Below, piece after piece: positions 1 through 11,327 of a stretch of 64,000 bases of DNA. The stretch spans positions 1-64,000 of the forward strand of contig JAVSML010018862.1 of NCBI GenBank assembly GCA_038503035.1, given 5' to 3'. This DNA comes from Crocodylus rhombifer (lineage: Eukaryota > Chordata > Crocodylia > Crocodylidae). Within the stretch, counting starts at the first letter, position 1, and each line of letters starts with the position of its first letter. The notes beneath the pieces are model-generated. The model worked only from the letters and a program-made list of their open reading frames with translations. It ran no database searches and was not told the origin of the DNA. A program made the translations under genes and the position numbers.

Positions 1-149
1 TTTTTTCCTGATGCTACTGTTCAGTAGCTTGTTTACCACTGCACAGTACCGTTGCTGTATGGTTGGTGCTTGGCTGTTGCACAGGTACCATAGCATCCCA
101 TGTGGATGCATCTAGTAGATCTAATTTTGTTCCAGAAAAGCATTTAATG
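1..149. other. Unannotated edge sequence
   Basis: No gene or recognisable repeat seen. Confidence 0.5.
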
Positions 150-855
150 GGTTTCATAGATAGTAGGGGCTGGAAGGGACCTCACAAGATCATCGAGTCC
201 GGCCCCCCTGCCATAGGCAGGAAGTCTGCGGGGATCAAGTGATCCCAGCAAGATAAACATCCAAACACATTGGCGAGCTTGGCAGTGCACTCCCTGGAAA
301 AAGTGCCGCCGATGCTGTGGGTGGTCACTGCTCCCCACCCCCTCCCTTTGCGGGCAACGCTGCTGGCGGCTCCTGATCACTGCTGGCCACCACTGGTGGC
401 AGTGTCTGCAGGTGGTTGCCAACCACCAGTGAGCGCTCACTCCTCCCCCCTGCCACCGACAGTGCTGCGGTCGGCTGTGGGAGCTCATCACTTGCTGCTG
501 TCACACTCTTGCAACCGACAGTACTGCCTCCTGTGGGAGTTTACCGTGCCCCTCCCCCCAGCCTCCATATGTTCATGTCCGTATGCCTTTTGAATGAGTC
601 CAGAGTAGGTGCTTGCACCACCTCTGGGGGGAGTTTGTTCCAGACCCTGGACATTAGGACTGGGAAGACGTTTTTCTTTATGTTCAGTCTAAATCGGCCT
701 TCTAGGAGTTTGTGGCCATTGGACTTTGTCATTTCTTGGGGAGCTCTAGTGAACAACTGTTCTCCCAGATCCTGATGTACTTCCCTTATGTACTTATAGG
801 CTGCCACCAAGTCACCCCTGAGCCTTCTCTTCTCCAGGCTAAAGAGTCCCATGTC
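150..855 (-). mobile_element. CR1 LINE 3' fragment with an internal GC-rich insertion
   Basis: The CR1 3' terminal hairpin region (minus strand) starts near 158 with the GGGGCTGGAAGGGACCTC motif. The conceptual minus-strand product from 852 down to about 550 ([20 protein letters not shown]..., [19 protein letters not shown]) is the C-terminal end of CR1 ORF2. Compared with the copy at 28366, the CR1 is interrupted between about 262 and 548 by GC-rich sequence with no CR1 similarity. Confidence 0.88.
262..548. repeat. GC-rich insertion inside CR1 fragment
   Basis: This sequence separates two CR1 blocks that are adjacent in the copy at 28366-31760. It contains a small inverted motif (GGTGGTTGCCAACCACC, 411-427). 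No clear target-site duplication was found, so its class is unknown. Confidence 0.5.
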
Positions 856-2202
856 ATAGAATCATAGAAGTAGGGTCGGAAGGGACCTTGTAGATCTTCA
901 AGTCCGACCCCCCAGCCTGGGCAGGAGAAAAGACTGGACTCAAATGAGCCCAGCCAGGTAGTCATCAAGCCTCTTCTTAAAGATCCCCAGGGTAGGAGCC
1001 AGCACCACTTCCCTAGGAAGTTGGTTCCAGCTCCTAGCCACCCTAACTTTGAAGTAGTTCTTGCAGATGTCTAATCTAAATCTGTTCTCTAATAACTTGT
1101 GTCCATTGTTCCTTGTCATGCCAGGGGGTGCTAGGGGAAACAGTGTCTCCCCATAACCCTTCTGGTCCCCCCTAGTGAGTTTATAGACAGTCACCAGATC
1201 CCCCCTCAGCCTTCTCTTGTGAAGGCTGAACAGGTTTAGGTCCCGCAGTCTTTCAATGTAGGGTCTGCTCTGTTGTCCCCAGATCATGCGGGTGGCCCTC
1301 CTCTGGACCTTTCAATGTTGTCCACATCCCTCCCGAAATGGGGCGCACAGAACTGGATGCAGTACTCCAGCTGTGGCCTGACCAGCGTCACATAGAGGGA
1401 GAGGATCACCTCTACTTGAGATGCGCCTGTGGATGCACGACAAGGTCCAGTTAGCCCTGCCAACTGTGACCTCGCATTGTTGGCCTGTGTTCATCTTGGA
1501 GTCGATAATGACTCCAAGATCCCTTTCTGCCTCCATGCTCTCAAGAAGGGAGTTTCCCATTCTATAAGTGTGCTGCTGGTTTCTACTGCCTAAGTGCAGC
1601 ACCTTGCACTTGTCAGTATTGAAACACATCCTGTTTATGTCAGCCCACTCCTGTAACCTATCCAGGTCTTGTTACAGTCTTTCCCTCCCTACTAGTGTGC
1701 TCACCTCACCCCAAATTTTTGTATCATCAGCGAATTTAAACAGGCTGCAATTCACCCCGTCGTCCAAATCGCTGATGAAGAAATTGAACAGCGCAGGCCC
1801 CAGGACCAAGCCCTGGGGGACTCCACTGCCCACTTCCCCCCAAGTCGAATATGACCCGTCCACCACCACCCTCTGAGTACGACCCTTGAGCCAATCTGCA
1901 ATCCATCTGACTGTGTAGGCATCAATGCCACAGTCGCCTAGTTTTTTATGAGGATGGGGTGGGAGACAGTGTCAAAGGTCTTGCTGAAGTCCAGAAAGAC
2001 TATGTCCATGGCAACACCTGCATCCATTGCCTTTATGACCTGATCATAAAAGGCAATCAGGTTGGTCTGACATGACCTGCCCCTAATGAAACCATGCTGG
2101 TTGCCCTTGAGCATCATCCCTGAAGCCAGCCCATCACAGATGTGCTCCTTGAGGATCTTCTCAAAGAGTTTCCCAAGGATAGAGGTAAGACTGACGGGCC
2201 TA
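856..2202 (-). mobile_element. CR1 LINE, ORF2 reverse transcriptase and 3' end (5' truncated)
   Basis: The minus-strand 3' terminus lies at about 856 (ATAGAATCATAGAAGTAGGG). Conceptual fragments include [32 protein letters not shown] and, further 5', GSGVPQGLVLGPALFNFFIS and [10 protein letters not shown], which belong to the RT catalytic region. Several frameshifts break it. The same subfamily is seen at 39329-42190. It is truncated at about 2202, where another CR1 piece abuts. Confidence 0.9.
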
Positions 2203-2690
2203 TGTCCCTCAGCCTCTCTTTGTAAGTCTTGCGCTCTTGGCCTTTGATCATACAGGTGGCTCTTCTCTGGACTCTCTTGAGCCTACCTATGTCCCTTCTG
2301 AACTGTGGGGCCCAATTCACCCTAGGCAGGTTAGACTAACCAGTTGTGGCCTCACCAAGGCCGAGTAAAGTAGGAGGATGACATCCCTGGTTTTGCTAGA
2401 GATGCATCAATGGATTCATGCCAGAGTTTGGTTAGCTTTGCCAGCCATGGCATCGCATTGGTGGCTAATGTTCATCCTGTGGTCAGTCAAGACCTCCAAG
2501 TCTCTTTCCATCATGGCGCTAGTGAGCATAGTACTGCCAAGCCATAAGTATGATGCTGGTTGTTCCTTCCAAGGTTGAGCACCCTGCACTTCTCTACATT
2601 AAATGCCATCAGGTTTTGGTCTGCCTACCTTGCAAGGTTGTCCAGGTCAGTCTGGATCATGTGGGGAGTCACAGAAAGCCATCTGGTAGT
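2203..2690 (-). mobile_element. CR1 LINE fragment (different subfamily)
   Basis: The minus-strand product contains WAPQFRRDIGRLKRVQRRAT, the CR1 RT C-terminal region. It continues through sequence equivalent to the segment 5' of it and ends near 2690. It joins the previous CR1 directly at about 2202, as two 3'-overlapping insertions or a recombinant. An anomalous 26-bp block at 2316-2341 is discussed under findings. Confidence 0.82.
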
Positions 2691-3787
2691 GTCAGAAGGG
2701 GAAGTATTAATTATTACTTATGAATGGGTTATTATCATTATTATAACTCATTATTATTAGATATTTTATTAGGTAAGTTGAGAAAATGGGGATAAGTAGA
2801 AGAATTGTGAAGTGGGCATGTAATTGCTTGTTGGACAGACAGTTGTTGAAAGGGGATCTGGCAGCCTAGAGTAAGGTAACTGTGGTGGAGTTTCTCAGCA
2901 CTTGGTCTGGACTGATATTGTTTATTATTTTCGTTAATGACAATAGCACTCAAATTTGGCATATACTGATGGAATTTGTAGGTGCTACCAAGTTCAAAGG
3001 CACCCTCAATCTAGAGGCAAATGATGGTATCATACAAGGGAAAACTGAATGACCAGATGTTTGGAATAGCAGCAATGGGATGAAATTCAGTAGTACAAAC
3101 TTCAATTTCTTGCATTTAGAGTCTAGGAAAACTTTTGCTAGAATCTGGCAGCTCATCAGTTGGGAAGAACAAAGAAGAAGGATATAGGGCACAAGTTTAC
3201 TACTGTATGACTGAAAGCCATCAATGTGATATTATTGTAGAAAGCCAAATATGGCCTTGGATGCATCAGGCAAGATATTTCTATGACAGTAGGTTAGGGA
3301 AGTAATGCCATTGTACTAGGCTGTAGTGGTACCTCATTTGGACACTGCTGGGAATGGAGGGATCAGAGGCTCCCAGTGAGGAGAGCTGAAGGGTTTCCCC
3401 TATGACAGACTTTAAAATCTGTACCCATGATTTCCCTGTCCCTGGCAGGAAAAGCCCATTGGCTCCACTGGAAGCCGCACCTATTTACCTGGCAGGCGGA
3501 CTGAAGCTGCTGGGCAAGGGGTTTAAATTTCCTTGTGGGGAAAACCAGCCTCGGGGTTGTTCTAGGGTGGGAGCCAGCAATCAGATTCCATGGCATAATT
3601 AAACGAATGTGTTCCATGGCTGAAATGTAGGTCTGCACTGCACAATGGAGTGCCTGAGAAGCAGGATAAATTAGCCTGGATTGAACTCTGTGTTGATATG
3701 ATATGATACTGCTTCCAGTGTCTGAACTTACTTGAGCATCTCTAAAGGGACCTACATTGTGCATTACAGGCATACTCTAAAAGTGTT
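2691..3787. other. No gene seen; possible unclassified repeat at 3360-3610
   Basis: AT-rich to 3350. Then there is a more GC-balanced block (3360-3610) that looks like an old repeat, but I could not find termini or a family. Confidence 0.4.
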
Positions 3788-4130
3788 CAGTTTTTTTAGC
3801 TTAGCCAAACAAAGGCTAAAAGATAATATGGCCGCTGTTTATAAACACCTCAATGGTAAATACCATGGAGGGAACAAAACTATTTAAGCTAAAGAACAAT
3901 GTTGGCACAAGAGCAAATGTATATCAACTGACCATAAATTAATTTATGTACATTGGAAGAATATTTCTAACCATCAGAGCAGTGTGGTTTTTGGGACAGT
4001 GGGGTCAAAACCACCCAAGCAGAGCTTCATTGATTTATGGAAAGGATTATACAATGTGGTTTCTGATGACAGCACCCTGATGATGACCTTGAACTCAATG
4101 ATCCAGGGCAGTTCTTCCAGTCCTGTATTC
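3788..4130 (+). mobile_element. Ancient CR1/L3-type LINE relic
   Basis: The segment resembles the older CR1 3' coding region: the 'TTTAAGCTAAAGAACAATGTTGG' zone (3885-3907), the 'ATATCAACTGACCATAAATTAA' zone (3922-3943) and 'ATTTCTAACCATCAGAGCAG' (3962-3981) correspond to FKLKDNVGT.../GYKLAMN.../RF-TIR sections of the ORF2 C-terminus. Heavily decayed, no open frame. Confidence 0.7.
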
Positions 4131-5362
4131 CTAGTGGCCTTTTGGTACATTTGCTACTGCTTTCTTTTTGTCTCTGCACTAGCAAACTGAGCTGAATCTA
4201 GTGAAATTATCCATTAGAAAGCCCCCCCCCCCCCATCAGATTTCATGAACTGCATGTTGTCCTCTCTTGACATACCACCCACAAGAAAGAAGTATAAAAA
4301 CAATGGGAACAAGATAAAACTGAGAGGAGAAGACAGACCATTGAGGGGAGAGGGCCAAGAACTGAAGAAGAAAATAATGGAAGTATGTGTGTGGGGTGGG
4401 GAGAGACTCCCTTCTTTCCAACAAAACAAAGACACAAATCAGTAGCCAGAATCAAACCTGCTAAAATTCACTCTCCTGCCAGTCACAGGCCAGAGGTCCC
4501 GGCTGCTTTGAAGGGTAGGTGTTACAGAGCTGTTTCTGGAATTGGGATGCTGATACAGAAGCTAATCAATTTTTTTAGAGAAGGAAAACTGCATTATTTG
4601 TAGCTACTATGAAACTATTCTTCATAAATGGGTGTTTGTTCTAGCCTTGCCTATCACCATCTATATTTGCATTTTCAGCCCATATAATATTTTTGTGCGA
4701 TATCAGATCTGTGTCAGGTCTTCCAACAGCTTCTCTTTCCAGTCTGATTTATTAAATTCTTGCTAACAGTTGAATTCTGAAGCCTTAAGAGACTCAGCGG
4801 GCCAAATAGTCAATCTCAGAAAACTGTCATTATTTTTTTTTAAGTGAGAACTTTGTCACTGTTAGGAATTCACAACTGATCCTCCAGGTCTAAAATATTT
4901 AGCCAGCCTGATTGCTGCTGTTAATTGGTTTGGGAAATACAACTCGCAAGCTATGCTGACATTTCTTGCTACACATGTTGGCAGCTGGCAAGTAGAAGCA
5001 GAGAATTTTCTGTGAACCAGGGGTAGTGACAGGCACAAGAGACAGAAAATAGGAAGTAGGGTAATTGCATAATAGTCAGCGAGACGGATTAGAAATAACC
5101 ACTGATGTCTGGGAAATAAAATAAGGTTAGGTACACAGAAGTGAAACTGGATGGCACTTGTTGATTGAGTTTGAGTAAATTTGGGCAGGCATAACAGTAA
5201 TGCTATGGTAAAATAAATGAATACATGATGAATACATGATGAATACATATACAAGAAGTATTGCAACTTAAGTTGTGTTACCATTCTGTGTTAATCATAG
5301 TACTGGTGTTGCTGGAGCCATCAGTAAAGCTTGTTGTCCTGAATGTCAAGATCTCAGTGACT
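4131..5362. other. No gene seen
   Basis: AT-rich single-copy-looking sequence with a poly-C run at 4221-4234 (14 C). No coding or repeat signature recognised. Confidence 0.5.
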
Positions 5363-7073
5363 AGGGACAGACATTACACTTAAACTGGTTTAAACCTGTA
5401 ACAGAACATACATTCAGTGCATGTAAACCAGTTGTAAAATGGTTGAATTCGGTTTGAAATAAACCTGGTTGAATGTAGTATCAAACTTAAGTAATTGAGC
5501 TCAAACCAGTTTATACAATGTCTGTCCCAGACCCCTTTCTGGTTTAACTTAAACTTGAGTCCCCCAGCATCCCAGCATGCTCTCTGGGCTGGGCTCGCTG
5601 CTCCAGCCCAGCAGGACTGGCCTTGGCCATCAGCTCCCCAGCCAAGCAGGGACAGACAGGGACAGGGGTCTGGCCAGAGAGGGGTTTAATTCCCTGGTCC
5701 CTGTCCGACCAGCAGGGATCTGAGCTTGGTTTGCCAGGAACTCCCACCTCATTGCTGCTGTGCCGGGCCACCATTGGATGCTGGATGGAGGGGAAATAAG
5801 CCCCATCCCTGCCTCTTGCCTAAGGAGCTCTGCGGGCTGGTGTCTGCTGCAGCGGCAGGGTGGCGGGGCCCTTGATGGGGGCAGCAGCCCGTGTCATAGT
5901 ATCAGGATGCATGAGCCCCTTCCTGGGAGGGGGGCCCTCTGCAGGGCAGGCAGAGCTGGAGTGGACTGCACATGGCAGCACTGGGGCTCAGAGAGGGCCA
6001 GAGTCCCCTGCAGCACTGCTGCCAGGGTCCACAGGAGCTTTCCTAGCCCCACAGTGCACCCCGCCTGCACCCTTCACACACTGGGAAGTAGATGGGTGGG
6101 GGCGGGGCCAGATGCCAGCCTGAAGAGACCCTTAGGCGGGGGGGGGCAGGGAATGGGGTTATTCTTCCCTCTGTCCCCAGAGCATTGCAGCAGGGTCTGC
6201 CTGCTCCTGCCACCACTGCTGCCACTCACTTTCTACCTGGGCCAAGCAGCGGAATAAGCCCCCTCTGCTGAATGATGGAGGGAGGGGCCCCCTCCAAGCC
6301 CCAGTGCTGCTGCATGCACTCTGCCGCATCTCTGCCTGCCCTGCAGCATGGCCCCCCTTGCTGGGAAGGGGCTTGCACTCCCTAACACTGTGACAGAGGC
6401 TGATTCCCCCATCAAGGGTTCGTGCCCCCACCCTGCTGCTGCAGCATCGAGGAGGCAGAGCCCTTGATGGGGGAATCGGCTTCCTTGATAATGCAGCAGC
6501 GGAGTGGGGGTGTGGCCAGATGCCAGCCGTCAGCATCTGTTGGCAGGGGGCAGGGATGGGTGTTATTCCTCCTCCCCCTGGCATCCGGTGAAGGGGCAGC
6601 AGGGGGCTTATTCTACCACTTGCCCCAAGCGGGGAGTGAGTGGCAGCAGTAGCAGTCAGTGTGGGCAGACCCGACTGCGGTCCCTTGGAGGTAGTGGGGG
6701 TAGACAGAGGAATAACCCCCCTCGCTGCTGTCTCTGCCTTGGGGCCGCAGCAGTGAGTGGGGAGTGCCAGGCAGACCCAGCTTGGGTCCCTGTCAATGGG
6801 ACAGAGAGGAGGGAATTAAACACCTATCTGGCCACTTCACTCCAAGCTACTGCTAGAGCTGGCCATGCCCCCCGGCACAGCTTTCCTGCAGCTGAGGGCG
6901 TGCTTTAGTGCCCCCAAGCTCCTGGCCTGAGCAACTGCAGGCGTGTTCCTGCATTTCCTCAGTCCACAAGGAATGCCTGTGCTGTTACAAATCAGTTCAC
7001 CCTAGGCAGGTTAGACTAACCTGCAAAGATTGAATCAATTCAGACTCTGGCTTTTTGAATGTCTGTCCCTAGT
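5363..7073. mobile_element. Non-autonomous DNA transposon, about 1.7 kb, TIR CTAGGGACAGACATT
   Basis: The left end CTAGGGACAGACATT (about 5362) and right end AATGTCTGTCCCTAG (ending about 7073) are perfect inverted repeats. TCAGT occurs just outside both ends and may be part of a target-site duplication. The subterminal regions are rich in AAACCAGTTT-like motifs that form internal inverted repeats. The core (5580-6900) is GC-rich with no transposase frame. The family recurs at 17509-21700. Confidence 0.8.
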
Positions 7074-7219
7074 CAGTATGGCTGGTTCCCCTGAAGGACC
7101 AGATTCAGTAGAAGAAAGGCAAACAAGCTGATCTCTCCCTGGAGACACGGTTTGGGGCCAGGCGCAACTATGTAGAATGAAATCATCTTTTCAAGACCTC
7201 CTCAGGGAGATCTGAGAAA

Positions 7220-8312
7220 AGGGTACTGTGTTACAGGAAGAGCACAGGGAAGGGGACTTGACTGTAGGAATCTATTGCAGAACTCCGAACCAAGAGGAAC
7301 AACTCAACCAAGAAATCTGTAGAGAATTGGCAGAAGCATGGTCAGGGGGCATGGTCATCATGGGTGACTTAAACTACTCGGACATCTCGTGGGATGAGTA
7401 CTCAGCTAGATCTGATTGCTCACAAAGCTTTCTCACTTGCATCAAGGAGCTCCATCTAACTCAGGAATTCTATGAGCTGACCAGGGGCAAGGCACTCCTA
7501 GACTTGGCTCTAGGCAAAGGGGACAATCTAGTGAGCACCCTGCGGATTGAAGGGAAACTGGGTGACAGCAACCATGAGGTGATCATTTTCTCCATCCACG
7601 CCAAGCCAGGGAAATCAGCCAGTAGGGCAGAAATCCCTGACTTTAGAAAAGCTGATTTCCACAAACTCTGGAGATTGGTTGGCGAGGCCCTGAGGGACCA
7701 TGGTCTGATAAGGAAGGGGGAGTACAAGAAGAGTGGTTGCTCCTCAAGGAAGCAATACTAAAAGCTCAAAGAAAGTCTATTCCCTCTCTCAAGAAAGGCA
7801 ACAGAAGAGCTGGGAGACCCCCTTGGCATCCAGTTCTGGGCATTGCACTTCAAGAAATATGCAGAGAAGCTTGAGAGAGTCCAGAGGAGGGCCACACGTC
7901 TGATTAGAGGCCTGGAGACCAAGATGTCTGAGGGCAGGCTGAGGGATTTGGAAATGTTCAGTCTGGAAAACAGAAGACTCAGGGGGAACTTGGTTGCTGG
8001 ATATAAGTATATCAGGGGTGTACATCAGGGCTTGGGGGAGCATCTATTCGCCAACGCCGCCCCTCGGGGAGGACAAGAAATAATGTGCTTAAGCTAATTG
8101 AAGATCACTTCAGGCTAGACATAAGGAAAACTTCTTTACAAAATGAGTGCTGCGGGTTTGGAATAGGCTCTCCCCAGAGGTGATCCAGTCATCCCCCCTG
8201 GTGATCTTCAAAAAACATCTTGACCATCATTGGATGCCAGCAGTCCCATGTGCAGGAGGGCTGGACCTGATCATCTGTAAGACCCCTCCAGCCCCTAACA
8301 ACTATGAAACTC
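7220..8312 (+). mobile_element. CR1 LINE copy with large internal deletion (endonuclease joined to RT C-terminus)
   Basis: Positions 7228-7761 encode the CR1 endonuclease: GDLTVGIYCRTPNQEEQ, MGDLNYSDISW, GKALLDLALGKGDNLV and GDSNHEVIIFSI (SDH-like catalytic motif, with N for D). From about 7830 the sequence is the RT C-terminus ([39 protein letters not shown]). The intervening RT core of roughly 1.4 kb is missing. The 3' end is near 8312 (CCCCTAACAACTATGAAACTC). Confidence 0.9.
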
Positions 8313-8977
8313 TACCTGAAAGCTTGCCTGTGTCTGTACCAACCATACAGTTGGTCCAGGAGGAGATGTTGCCAACAAGAATTCTTTTCCTTTGCATCAT
8401 CTTTTAAGTCATTGGGAGTTTTGGCATTGATTTTTAGTAGGGGCAGGGATTCTTCTGTTGCCTTTAAGTTAGGTGATTAATTTGGGCACAGTAAAAATCA
8501 CTATATTGTATATTCTCATCTTTTAATTGGGTTTTTATAATATTGCCCATGACTGTTTCAGGATCAGTAAAAAATTTGCTTTGTTAAATTAAAAGATTGA
8601 AGATAGATAAAGCTACTAAAGAGTTAATTAGTATAATGATAGTATATGTACTGTTATTAAATAGCTTAGCTTAGCTTTTCATAGCATCTTTTATCTACAA
8701 GTACTAGCATCCCTGCACTGCTATGATGAATGGGCATACTGGATTCATCCTTTCTCCTGCCACTGAAATGTAGCAGCTGTTGAATGGCAACCAGCACAAT
8801 AAGAAATAAAGGGGAGGAAGCCATTACATCTACAGCCAGTAGGTAGGATATAATAGAATTGGCTCGTTCAACATTCTTATTTTGTAAATAGCTATTGGGA
8901 GAAATCTTGGCCCAACTGAATTCCATAGGGTCAGGATTTCACTTGAGGGGAATTTAAATGCCTTCAGCTTTTGCATC
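8313..8977. other. No gene seen
   Basis: AT-rich, no recognisable coding or repeat structure. Confidence 0.5.
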
Positions 8978-8985
8978 TTTTAAAA

Positions 8986-9171
8986 TGGGGACAGGCAATT
9001 ATTTTGAGTGGAGGGCTGTTTACTGAGTTTTGGCAAGCCATCGAGGGCCGCATGACAGGCAGCCAGGGACAGATAAACATTGATTTTCTAAATTTTTTAG
9101 GTGCCCTGTGGGTCAGATAGAATGGCCTGGTGGGCTGCATTTGGCCCACTGGCCATATTTTGCCCACCCTG
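8986..9171. mobile_element. Short hAT-type element (about 186 bp) of the GGGTGGGCA/TGCCCACCC family
   Basis: Terminal inverted repeats are related to CAGGGGTGGGCAATTATTTT; internal GTTTTGGCAAGCCATCGAGG is shared with copies at 21709 and 50899. Near-perfect 8-bp duplication: TTTTAAAA (8978-8985) and TCTTAAAA (9172-9179). No coding capacity. Confidence 0.85.
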
Positions 9172-9460
9172 TCTTAAAAGGTAATTTTCTCAGTGTCCCC
9201 AGCACCCTGCTGTGAAATCAGAGTCATCTGGTAGCAGGAGGGGGAGGTGTGTCTCCTGCTGAGCTACCACAGTGTCCCATGGCACCTGCAGTGGTAAGAT
9301 GTGCAAGTTCACATCTGGTGCCTCTTAGCTCATTTATATTTTTGAAAAAGAGACTTGTATTTGCCATGTAAGAGCAATATAAAAACAAGGTTTTGAATAT
9401 GGCTTTATTAGTGGTGAAAAGACCAACTACATGCTTGAGTGGAACTTCTTTCCATTAGGT

Positions 9461-9729
9461 CATTGATTCTCAGCTAGGGTGCTGCAGAGTGCCCTGCAAT
9501 ATTAGCATTATTAGGTGTGCAAACACCTACACTGAATTAATAAGATAAACCCATAGATTTCAAATAAGAATCACCAGTGTTAAAAACATTCTGACCTGTT
9601 GTGGTCTTTCTGAGTTCTTTTTGTAACAGAATAATTGATCTATTATTTTTGTTGTAGTCAAGAACAAGTGCAAGCTAAGAGCTAGTATTTTGTGAGGGGT
9701 GCCTTGTTTAAAAAGGTTGTGAATCACTG
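9461..9729. mobile_element. Short hAT-type element (269 bp), second family
   Basis: Ends CATTGATTCTCA...and ...TGAATCACTG are inverted repeats related to the 'CAGTGATTCTCAACC' hAT type. 8-bp flanks CATTAGGT (9453-9460) and CATTAGGG (9730-9737) match at 7 of 8 positions. A related, older copy sits at 46932-47205. Confidence 0.8.
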
Positions 9730-9801
9730 CATTAGGGGGACCTGATTATTTAACTTTCTGGGTGCATTTCTGTGGGAACACTTCTGTGTAGGAATAAGAA
9801 C

Positions 9802-9803
<2 letters not shown>

Positions 9804-9836
<33 letters not shown>
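9804..9836. repeat. (GT)n microsatellite
   Basis: About 16 uninterrupted GT units, followed by a short TATATA extension. Confidence 0.98.
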
Positions 9837-9839
<3 letters not shown>

Positions 9840-9841
<2 letters not shown>

Positions 9842-11319
9842 CATAGCAGTGGTGCTCATCTTCCAGCCTGCGGAGCCATGGCATCCAGCCTGTGCATTTG
9901 GCAGCAAGAAAATTGGTGGCAGTATTAATTACCATAGCTCTGGAAGGAGCTCTAGAAGCCATGGGAATTAACACTGCCATTGTTGCCCTGCTGCCAAACT
10001 TCCTAACCTGTGGGGAGCCATGCAGGGCAGATTGAACCCACAGATCAACCCTGTGCTCTGACCCCATGCTGGATCTAGCCCTGCAGGCCAGCCCCATGCC
10101 ATCCATCCAGCCCATATACATGGGTGAGTGTGGTGTGTGTATGTATTTTTTCTAATTTTGTCAAAATGTAATTCCCCAGTACAATCTTTCCCATGGTGCA
10201 GAACTGAAAAACAAACAACTTTTTTTGAAAGATAATACAACTTTAAATGCAACTTCAAAGGCTTTGTAGCTTCTAAATTAGAGTGCTGTTCTTTCTAAAA
10301 CACTTGGATGATAAAAGTCTTCTTCAGATGTGGCAGTGGCCTTGAACTTTCACGAAGCTTGCCCTTTCTTTAACTCAGGCCAATGATTAACTTTACTAAT
10401 CCAATTCATTATTGCTTATGTGTCTAGTACTGAAGCAGAAAGGTGTTTCTCTTTTGAATTCTTCCTGTATACAAAGGAAACTCTTACAAAGATAAGTTTT
10501 ATTTTATTGGTGTCAGACAAAATTGCTCTCTCTCTTCCTTCTTTGGTGGTGGGGGGAGTTCTCTAATACAAGTTTATCAACCAGAATGTAATGATTTTTT
10601 TTCTTTCCTTTGCTGCTTTAGACAGAAGGGAATCTTTTTGTTATGGAAATCCATTCCAGTTAGTAAGCTTGCTTGCTTGCTTCCTGGCTGTGGGTATCTG
10701 GTGCAAATTGAGGCCCTTTGCTTCAACAGAGGAAGCTACATCCCAAAGTAGTCATGCCTGAGGAGAGAAGGCAGCATTTGCAACTCCACCTTTGAATGGG
10801 GAAAGCTGCTTTAAATTGCAGCCTCAGCTCTATCCTAAGCCTACTGGAGGTGTGGGCTGAGTCAGTCCATCATCTAGGTTTCAATATTATGTCCCTTCCC
10901 AGATAACATGCTGCTTTTAATCACTACTAACAAGGCTTCTGATGGAGTGGGAGTTTCAGTGGACATATCTTTCCCAAGGGCCATATGCCAAGTTCAGTGC
11001 TAGGAGAAAATGGTGGAGGTCTTGAGTGGATAAAACCTTGTGTAAATACTTTATATTAAAAGTAAAATTTAGTTTGATTGTTTTATTTAACTGTATTGTA
11101 GTATTTTCTATTAAGGCACTAGTTCTTATTTGAGCAGAAGTCTAATGGACTTCAAGAATTTTTCACAAGAGCCTTTTTTTTCTTCTTTTTTTACTCTGTA
11201 ATTACACTACTCTATGCTGCAGTAATGTAAATATAGAGTAACAGTAAATAAGAGAAGATTTTGTTCCATAAATAAGAGAAGATTTTGTTCCAGTAATTTT
11301 GATAGACTTAGATACTACA
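9840..11319. other. No gene seen
   Basis: Mostly AT-rich. A 23-bp tandem duplication around ATAAGAGAAGATTTTGTTCC is visible at about 11247-11292. No coding signature. Confidence 0.5.
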
Positions 11320-11327
11320 TATTAGAA

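Noticed and set aside
5760..6908. Several 130-165 codon open frames on both strands
   Set aside because: GC-rich core of a non-autonomous transposon; no family resemblance or splice context.
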